Positions 1-5,500 of a stretch of 7,947 nucleotides of DNA are shown here, piece after piece (the stretch's first letter is position 1; the number at the start of each line of letters is the position of its first letter). The notes below the pieces were generated by a model that was not told the origin of the DNA, did no database searches, and saw only the letters and a program-made list of their open reading frames with translations. The translations under genes were made by a program, and so were the position numbers. Source of the DNA: CAZMVY01 sp964653435 (GTDB taxonomy: Bacteria > Planctomycetota > Phycisphaerae > UBA1845 > PWPN01); the NCBI GenBank assembly GCA_964653435.1, contig CAZZFA010000147.1:1-7947 (forward strand), given 5' to 3'.

Positions 1-70
1 GCCACTCAGCATTTTGCCGTACGGCCACACAAACGGCGACGCAGAGAACCCGGCGTCCGCACCGGGCGTC
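1..70. repeat. 70-bp tandem repeat, unit A
   Basis: The unit has a 49-base body (gccactcag... to ...cagagaac) that includes the palindrome gccgtacggc (16-25). A hairpin tail follows: cgtccg-cac-cgggcg (54-68), closed with one G-T wobble. It differs from unit B by one base in the body. The unit starts at the window edge, so more copies may lie to the left. It does not look coding, although frames through it give arginine-rich peptides that repeat from unit to unit. Confidence 0.85.
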
Positions 71-79
71 GCCACTCAG
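71..79. repeat. 9-bp direct repeat (left copy) flanking the MITE-like element
   Basis: The sequence gccactcag is found here and at 249-257, on both sides of the element. It is also the first nine bases of the 70-bp unit. Removing 71-248 restores unit A followed directly by unit B at period 70. This is the pattern left by a target-site duplication. If the element itself ends in cgcca, the duplication would be only ctcag (5 bp). Confidence 0.65.
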
Positions 80-252
80 TGCCGCTTGCGGTTCGAAAGC
101 TTCGTTCGTTTCCGGCCCCGTAGGGGCGACCGAGAGTAGCCCAGGGCGTAAGCCCTGGGTTGCCGGCGTCAACACGCGCAAAGCCCTGTAGGGGCGACTG
201 AGCCTTCGCGGCGCTGCTCGCCGCATGCCAAACTGCCTTACCGAAAACGCCA
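80..252. mobile_element. MITE-like repeat element, copy 1 (inside the 70-bp array)
   Basis: This is the second copy, about 170 bp, of the element at 7551-7715. It starts tgccgcttgcggttcga and ends near taccgaaaacgcca. Its inverted ends are more degraded (about 17 of 25 matches). The central hairpin cccagggc-gtaa-gccctggg (140-159) is identical. GC hairpins at 115-127 and 183-195 are better preserved here than in copy 2. The copy is about 8 bp longer, the extra bases lying mainly around 160-175. It splits the 70-bp array, and the array register resumes exactly after it. The right end is ambiguous by four bases (248 or 252) because the flank repeats. Confidence 0.72.
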
Positions 253-318
253 CTCAGCATGTTGCCGTACGGCCACACAAACGGCGACGCAGAGAACCCG
301 GCGCCCGCAGCGGGCGTT
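249..318. repeat. 70-bp tandem repeat, unit B
   Basis: This unit is nearly identical to unit A. Its tail hairpin cgcccg-cag-cgggcg (302-316) is a perfect form of the wobble-paired hairpin in unit A. It is followed immediately by unit C in register. The nine first bases also serve as the right-hand duplication of the inserted MITE-like element. Confidence 0.88.
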
Positions 319-385
319 GCCACTCAGCATGTTGCCATACGGCTACACGGGCGGCGACGCAGAGAACAGACCGCTTCAGCGGTCT
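319..385. repeat. 70-bp tandem repeat, unit C, ending in the outer RAYT hairpin
   Basis: The body (319-367) matches unit B at most positions, with a handful of differences such as gccatacgg and cacgggcgg. In place of the cgcccg/cgggcg tail it carries agaccgct-tc-agcggtct (368-385), which is also the outermost palindrome of the RAYT left array. Unit C is therefore the junction between the tandem array and the RAYT unit. Confidence 0.75.
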
Positions 386-490
386 TCCCGGCCGAAGGCC
401 GGTTCGTAGGCCAGTCCTTGTAGGACTGGTTCGCGGCGGCACCGCACACCCATTTCCCGCTCCGCGCTCCCGAGCCCGTTTTAACGGGCT
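368..490. repeat. Left hairpin array of the RAYT unit (four palindromes)
   Basis: In plus order the palindromes are agaccgct-tc-agcggtct (368-385), ccggcc-gaa-ggccgg (388-402), ccagtcct-tgt-aggactgg (411-429) and agcccgtt-tt-aacgggct (473-490). The last two have the same arms as their right-hand partners and differ only in the loop. The first differs from its partner at three stem positions, each with a matching change on the other arm. The innermost one contains the transposase stop codon. The 43 bases at 430-472 show nothing further. Confidence 0.88.
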
Positions 491-1074
491 TCATCGTCCG
501 GTTCGCCATGCCGCTGCTCCTCGCTCCCGTGCCCTCCGAATTCCCCGCACGCATGCTCGTCGGGCCTGTTGGGCGGCCTTGCACTCGGGCGATCGCGACT
601 CGACCCGGATTCGTCCGGCCGGTCCGTGCGCTCCAGCCGATCAAACGTCTGTCCCTCGGCGTGATGCTTCTTCTGGTTGCGAATGGAGGCGACGACCCAC
701 GGCAGGTCCTTCGTTCCGAAACCAACGACGCCGTAGCCGTCCTGCCACCCCAACACCTTTCGATTGCAGATCTCGTGGTTGATGGGGTGAGAACTCGATC
801 CCTTCAACGCGCCGATCCAGTCGGCAATCAGGATGGTCGGCGGGATCGTGACAGCCAGATGAACGTGATCCGCCGTTCCGCCGACCTCGTGCACGATGAC
901 GCCCGGCGTCTGCAGGGCGCGATGCCGGAGGTAATGGTGCGTGCGATTCTCCACGATATCGACGAGGACCGGCGCGTCGTGTTTCGTGTGCCAGGTCAGG
1001 TGCAGGTGGATCTCGGAATAGACGTTTCGGGGCCTGGGCGTTCTCCTCGCGCGACGGACAGGGAGGTCGCTCAC
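481..1074 (-). CDS. REP-associated tyrosine transposase (Y1/HUH family), catalytic Tyr replaced by Ser
   Basis: Members of this IS200-like single-strand DNA transposase family cut and rejoin REP hairpins through a tyrosine nucleophile. Starting at the GTG at 1074 the protein is 197 residues. The conserved core opens with NVYSEIHLHLTWHTK (17-31). The HUH metal site is seen as DHVHLAV, with H70 and H72. The last catalytic helix reads VVASIRNQKKHH. Q134, the expected metal ligand, is present, but residue 130, where the tyrosine should stand in Y-x-x-x-Q, is Ser (codon TCC, 687-685). The enzyme is therefore probably unable to form the covalent DNA link. After about residue 152 an Arg/Pro/Glu-rich tail of some 45 residues runs into the flanking hairpin, whose loop supplies the TAA stop. 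No Shine-Dalgarno precedes the GTG. A CCC-AGG-CCC-CGA-AAC context at 1038-1024 suggests that an original ATG at 1035 became AGG. The frame is open but likely decaying. Confidence 0.85.
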   Translation of the reverse strand: MSDLPVRRARRTPRPRNVYSEIHLHLTWHTKHDAPVLVDIVENRTHHYLRHRALQTPGVIVHEVGGTADHVHLAVTIPPTILIADWIGALKGSSSHPINHEICNRKVLGWQDGYGVVGFGTKDLPWVVASIRNQKKHHAEGQTFDRLERTDRPDESGSSRDRPSARPPNRPDEHACGEFGGHGSEEQRHGEPDDEAR

Positions 1075-1085
1075 ATGAAGCGAGA

Positions 1086-1206
1086 AGCCCGTTGAAACGG
1101 GCTCAGAATACGCAACCAACGATACACGACGACGTGCTCGCAGACCAGTCCTCAAAGGACTGGCCTACGAACCCGGCTTCGCCGGGAAAGCCCCGTAAAC
1201 GGGGCT
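1086..1206. repeat. Right hairpin array of the RAYT unit (four palindromes)
   Basis: In plus order the palindromes are agcccgtt-ga-aacgggct (1086-1103), ccagtcct-caa-aggactgg (1145-1163), cccggc-ttc-gccggg (1172-1186) and agccccgt-aa-acggggct (1189-1206). All stems are perfect, with six or eight pairs, and loops are 2-3 bases. The first lies 11 bases before the putative transposase start on the transcribed strand, so as RNA it could hide the translation start. The 41 bases between the first two palindromes hold no recognisable promoter. Confidence 0.88.
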
Positions 1207-1271
1207 CCGTGGCGGATGAGCGCTCTCCACGCTACAAACCTCTGCCTTCTGCGCAGGTCGCGCGGATCCTG

Positions 1272-1429
1272 CCTCCTCCGTCGCTCCGTCGCTGCGTCGC
1301 TTCGGTTGCGGGCGAAGCCCGCGCTGTGCTTCCATCGCTCCGCTCCTCGGTTGCTGCGTCGCTTCGCCGCGCCGTTCCTTCGTCGCTGCGTCGCTCCGTG
1401 GCTTCGTCGCGCCTTCGCTCCGTCGCTCC
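1272..1429. repeat. Degenerate 8-bp tandem repeat downstream of the operon
   Basis: Read on the minus strand, about seventeen units of consensus G-(G/A/C)-AGCGAC follow each other in register. Thirteen run from 1429 to 1326 and four from 1303 to 1272. Clear units are GGAGCGAC, GAAGCGAC and GCAGCGAC. The array begins ten bases after the toroid gene stop. Frames across it encode only arginine/serine-rich low-complexity peptides, so it is not coding. No T run follows, so it is not an obvious intrinsic terminator. The next 65 bases toward the RAYT unit (1207-1271) show nothing I can name. Confidence 0.85.
1308..1322. repeat. 15-bp hairpin interrupting the 8-bp tandem array
   Basis: The sequence is gcgggc-gaa-gcccgc, a perfect six-pair stem with a three-base loop. 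It shares the stem length and the gaa/ttc loop with the RAYT-flanking hairpins at 388-402 and 1172-1186. The flanking bases join as tcggtt plus gctg, and that same 10-mer occurs uninterrupted at 1347-1356 in the array. This is consistent with a clean insertion of the hairpin into a pre-existing array. Confidence 0.7.
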
Positions 1430-1438
1430 GTGCCCTTC

Positions 1439-2572
1439 CTACCGCTGCATGATCGGCAGGCAATTGTACGGGATCTGCAGGATGAACGTCGCGATGGCCG
1501 TGCCGTAGACCTTGCCCACGCCGTCGCCCTCCCACGAGCCGTCGTCCGCCTGCATCGAGAGCAACTGGTCGCGCATCTTGGGGTAGTACGACTTCCAGTT
1601 CGCCTCGCCTGAGAGCCACATGCTCTGCGACATGTAGAGGTGGGCGTAGAAGTAGTGGCCCCAGAGGAACCGGCCGGAGGATGAGCCGCTGATCGGAATG
1701 GTCTGCTTGCAGAAGGCCAGGGCCTTGGCGACCCGCGGATCGTCGTACATGCCCGCGTTGTACCAGCACACCACCGCCGCCGCCGTGATCGGGGGCCGGC
1801 TGCCGGGCTGGCTCACCCGGTAGGCGATGCCGCCGTCCGGCTGAATGGACTTATTGAGGTACTCGAGGGCGTTTCGGATCACGTCCTTCGGCACGGCGAC
1901 GCCCGCGTTGCGGCACGATCGCAGGCCCTGAAGCTGCGTCACCGTCACGGAGCCCTCGTCGCTGCGGGAGTCCGGCGTGTAGTACCAGCCGCCGAGCGTG
2001 CTCTGGGCCTTGCCTGTCAGGGTGACGGCCTTGCGGAGGACGGCCTGAATCCGCTCCTGTCGCTCCGCATCTTCCTCCATGCCCAGCACCTGGCCGAGAA
2101 ACAGCATCGCGAAGCCGTGCCCGTGCATCGAGCGGCCCTCCTCTTCCGGACGGCAGAACAGTCCCGACGGCTGGCATGAGGCGACGAGGAACGCCGCCGC
2201 ACGGCTCACGTTCGGCGCGTACGGCCCCTGCGTCGTGGTACTGCCGCTCGCGAGCAGCGCCAGGCCCGCCAGCGCCGTCATCGCAACCGGATAGCGGCCG
2301 ATCTGTCCTTCGTGCCGCCATCCGCCGTCACGGCTCTGCGTGCGCGCCAGGTACTCCAGCCCGCGGCGGATCGCCCTGTCCGTCTCGGGCGTGACGAGCG
2401 GCGGCAGTTCCGACGGCCCCGCGGCAACCGCCCCGCGCGTACGTCCAACCGCGACGCAGAAAGCCGCAACCAGCAACAGCGCAACACCCTTGCGAGTGCG
2501 GCCGACGCCCCGGCCGCACCCCTGCCGCGCCGTGCGGCACCGCCCATGAAACGGTCCCACCGAAAACGGCAT
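1439..2572 (-). CDS. Exported prenyltransferase/squalene-oxidase-repeat (alpha-alpha toroid) protein
   Basis: The product is 377 residues, started at the ATG that overlaps the upstream stop. An in-frame start at 2689 would lie wholly inside the previous gene and add a low-complexity tail. A basic stretch (RTRKG, 25-29) and hydrophobic VALLLVAAFCVAVG (30-43) with GAVAAG after it suggest a signal peptide cut near residue 50. The cysteine at 39 does not fit a lipobox. The mature part carries QW-like repeats typical of the terpene-cyclase/prenyltransferase fold: QSRDGGW (79-85), TLGGWYY (192-198), QPDGG (244-248) and QADDGSW (341-347). The C terminus, with LQIPYNCLPIMQR, resembles the close of planctomycete proteins of this family as I recall them. 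The DxDD acid motif of squalene-hopene cyclases is absent, so terpene cyclisation is unlikely. A binding or structural role is more plausible. Its coupling to the propeller gene suggests a shared extracytoplasmic complex, which is inference. Confidence 0.88.
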   Translation of the reverse strand: MPFSVGPFHGRCRTARQGCGRGVGRTRKGVALLLVAAFCVAVGRTRGAVAAGPSELPPLVTPETDRAIRRGLEYLARTQSRDGGWRHEGQIGRYPVAMTALAGLALLASGSTTTQGPYAPNVSRAAAFLVASCQPSGLFCRPEEEGRSMHGHGFAMLFLGQVLGMEEDAERQERIQAVLRKAVTLTGKAQSTLGGWYYTPDSRSDEGSVTVTQLQGLRSCRNAGVAVPKDVIRNALEYLNKSIQPDGGIAYRVSQPGSRPPITAAAVVCWYNAGMYDDPRVAKALAFCKQTIPISGSSSGRFLWGHYFYAHLYMSQSMWLSGEANWKSYYPKMRDQLLSMQADDGSWEGDGVGKVYGTAIATFILQIPYNCLPIMQR

Positions 2573-2574
2573 CA
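2570..2574 (-). promoter_or_regulatory. TGATG stop/start overlap coupling the two operon genes
   Basis: The minus strand reads TGATG. TGA (2574-2572) ends the propeller gene and ATG (2572-2570) starts the toroid gene, with one shared base. The purine-rich AAGGGTGG just upstream, inside the end of the first gene, can serve as ribosome-binding site. This arrangement usually means translational coupling, with both proteins made from one mRNA in related amounts. Confidence 0.85.
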
Positions 2575-5500
2575 GCCACCCTTGCCGGCCGGCGCATGGT
2601 CGCCTCGCGCGGCGGCGCCCCCCGCCGCCGAGTCCAGGCGAAACGCGACGTACGTGGAGTCCCCTACGACGATCACGCGGTCGGGCCATGTCAGCACATG
2701 GTGAATCATCGCCATCGTCTCCGCGGCCGGCAGCGCCACCGCTTCCGGCCGGCCGATTTCCCGCCCCGTGCGCTTGTCGAGAAGCGTAAGCCGCAACCGG
2801 ATCTCGGGCGTCTCCTGCGGCTCGGTCAGCGGCGTGGTCCGCCTTGTTCGCCCGCCCGCAAGCCCTGCCCCGGGGGCGATGAGTTGCGCGACCGGAATCG
2901 CATTCGCCGCCGCCGAAAGCAGGTTGTTATCCAGCGGGTACGCGTAATGAAGCTGCGACCAGTACTCGCCCACCTCCGGGCGGCGGTGCCAGAGCAGATG
3001 CCCGTCCCGCGCATCGAGCGCGATGATCTCGAAGGCCTCCTTCTCGTCGCTCGTGGCCGCATACAGACAGAGAACATCGTCGGTGATGGCTCCCTCGAAG
3101 ATGCCCGCGCCCGGCAGACCCGTCTTCGCGCTGAGCACCACCCTCCCGTTCGACGGGTCCACCAGCATGACCGCCCCCGCCGCACAGCCCACCCCGAGCA
3201 GATCGGGCCGTGGCTTGAACAGCCCCGTCACCGCGACCGGTTTGCCATCCTGCTCGCACCGCAACCGCCACCGTTCGACGCCCGGCGTCGCCAGCTCGCA
3301 CGCCGCCACCTCGGACGGTCCCGCCGGTCCGCAGACCACCTCGTCGAACAGCACGAGACTGACCTTCCGGCGATCCTTGCCGTCGGGCTGCGCGAAGCGC
3401 ACGTCGCCCAGATGTCGTCCGTCCGTCCGTCGGAACACGCAGACATGCGACAGCGCCCGGCTCACCGCGATCGCAAAACCTCCGCTGATCCGGACGGCCG
3501 CCCAGCCGCCCGCCGGCGGGTTGACCATCTCCCGTTGCCATCGAACCGCCTCGCCGTCGATCATCCTCGACATCGTGAGCGTACCGTCGGCATCCAGACT
3601 CAGCAGTTCGCCGCCGTCCGCCGCGAGAAATGCGTTCGAGGCCGTATAGCTGTCCGGGGCCGGACGATAGGGTCGCGACCAGAGCCTCAGACCGGTCGCC
3701 AGCCCGATGGCGTGCAGGCCCGTCGCGCTGTTCACTACCATTACCTGCCCGTCATACACCGCGCCGGGGCGCGGCGCCGTCTGTTCGTAGTCCGCCGGCG
3801 CGATGGCGGCCGGCGCGAGCGGTGGAGCCAGGCCCACTGGCGGCGCGGCCTGATCGATCAGGCGGAGCGTCGCCGGCCAGAGCAACTTGCCATCGCGGAC
3901 GTGATGCGCCCGGACCTCCGACCAGTTTGAGAGCAACAGCATCGTCTCGGCCAGGCTCTCCGGCCGTGGCCCGCGCAATTGCAGCGGGGATGCGCCGATG
4001 TGCCGGGTGATCCAGGCGACCTTGCCGGGCGGCCCCAGGCGAGGCGCGCCCATGGCCTCCTGATGCCGGGCCACGACGGCCTTGTCGATCTTCGCCCGCA
4101 GCCGCCGCGCCACCGCCGCCCCGCTGATGCGCCCGGACGTCGGCGCGTCGGCGTCCGCGGCGCGCACGGTAACGAGGCCGTCCCGGAGAACCTCCGCCGG
4201 TATCTCCGTGGCGGCGAATTCCTTTTCCAGGCGACTGATCTCCTCGAAGGCCGTCGCAGGCATGCTCAGCTCATCCGACCCCAGATGAAGCATCGCCAGC
4301 CGCGCCAGCGCCTCGGCGACCGCCTCCGCCGGCTGCCGGCGACGAACGACGTCCCGATAGAAATACTCGGCTTCTTCGTACCGTTCGTCGCCTTGCGCCC
4401 GGATGCCGAGCTGAAGCGCGGCCCGCGCGCCCACGTCGCCGAGCAAGCCCGCATCCGCCATGTACGAGAGTTGCTCCAACGGGTCCGTGCCTCCCGCGGC
4501 CTTTGCAGACCGCCGTTCTCGTCCGACGGCGTCCGCCGCCTGGATCGCGGCATACAGCTTCTGCTCAAGCCACGAGGCAAGCGATGCCCGTTGCGAGGCG
4601 CTCAGGGTCTTCTCGATCGCGTGGAGGCGCTCCGCGATGACCAGCCGCGCCGGCTGCCGCACGCCCGGCGCCGCGTCGATCATGACGTCGCCCGGCGCGA
4701 TCGCACGAAGGGCACCCGCAGGGTCGCCCGGCGAAGCTTGCGGTGAAGCGGGACCGCCCCGCGACGGTCCGCCCGCCGGCGCGAGCGCGATCTCCGCATA
4801 CTCGCGGTAGGCCTCCACGGGCCGGCCGGCACGGTTCCATCGCTCCGCCAGGGCCAGGGCGGTACGGACCGCATCGGCAGGCCGGCGAGCAACCTGCTTC
4901 GCCTGCAACAGGAGGCGGTTGGCCTCTTCCGACGGGGTAGCAGGCGCGCCGGCGATCATCAACAAGGCTTCCACGCGAATGTGCGCGACGTGGTCCGCCA
5001 GGCGCGCCGCACGGGGATCCTCCGGTGCGCCCTCCATCCGGACTCCCCCGAGTGCCTCGAGCGCGCGACCCGGCTGGTCCCGCAGCATCTCGAGCCACGC
5101 CAGCCGGATCGCCGACGAAGACTCGGACGGCGCCTTCCGGTGCGCGGCCACCGCCCGCTCATACGCACGGACCATGTCGGGGAAACGCCGTATTTCGCCC
5201 GGATCGCAGGTGTACAGCCCCCCGTCCCAGCACAGCAGATTCCCGAAGGCCGGGTGTCCCGGCGACAGACCAAGCCTGCCCATCGGCCGGCCCGTCGCCG
5301 CGTCGTAGACCGCTATGTATTCCGCCGTCGGCAGATAAAGCCGGTCGCCGCTGATCGCCCCGCGACCCGTGGGAATCCCCACCTCCTGCCGCCAGGTTCG
5401 CCGGCCCGTCTCCAGGTCGATCTGCGTTACGCCCGGCCCCACCACCCATGCATGCCGCGCATCGGCCCCAAGCAGATACAGGCTGTCGCCGCGGTCCACC

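Larger units (their letters stand above)
368..1206 (-). mobile_element. RAYT unit bracketed by mirror-image hairpin arrays
   Basis: The transposase gene (481-1074) is enclosed by four palindromes on each side, in opposite order. Outermost to innermost on the left they are 368-385, 388-402, 411-429 and 473-490. On the right the counterparts are 1189-1206, 1172-1186, 1145-1163 and 1086-1103. The gaps match: 2 and 2 bp, 8 and 8 bp, then 43 and 41 bp. An 18-bp perfect inverted repeat, ggttcgtaggccagtcct, covers 401-418 and the complement of 1156-1173. This is the arrangement expected for a RAYT flanked by its cognate REP-type hairpins in inverted orientation. The unit borders are taken from the outermost symmetric hairpins and may not be the true transposition ends. 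Confidence 0.8.

Noticed and set aside
6..323. Minus-strand open frame across the left repeats
   Set aside because: It is made wholly of the 70-bp units and the MITE-like element. Its peptide repeats mirror the DNA repeats and resemble no protein I know.
1..385. CRISPR array
   Set aside because: The repeats are 70 bp, directly abutting, and include hairpin tails. There are no unique spacers of regular length and no cas genes.
473..490. Intrinsic terminator after the RAYT gene
   Set aside because: The hairpin has a perfect stem but no T run on the transcribed side, and the same palindrome occurs upstream of the gene at 1086-1103.
225..782. Plus-strand open frame over unit B, unit C and the RAYT end
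   Set aside because: It is low-complexity, crosses several hairpins and lies antisense to the RAYT gene, which has clear motifs.
1439..2572. Active squalene-hopene cyclase or protein prenyltransferase
   Set aside because: No DxDD motif is present, the protein is shorter than the cyclases, and it is secreted. Only the repeat fold is supported.
2573..2689. Upstream ATG start for the toroid gene
   Set aside because: It would overlap the previous gene by over 100 bases and add a low-complexity Arg/Gly tail before the signal peptide.
2596..3930. Plus-strand 444-residue frame, and a similar 493-residue one at 4981-6462
   Set aside because: Both are arginine-rich antisense shadows of the GC-rich propeller gene, with no recognisable domain.
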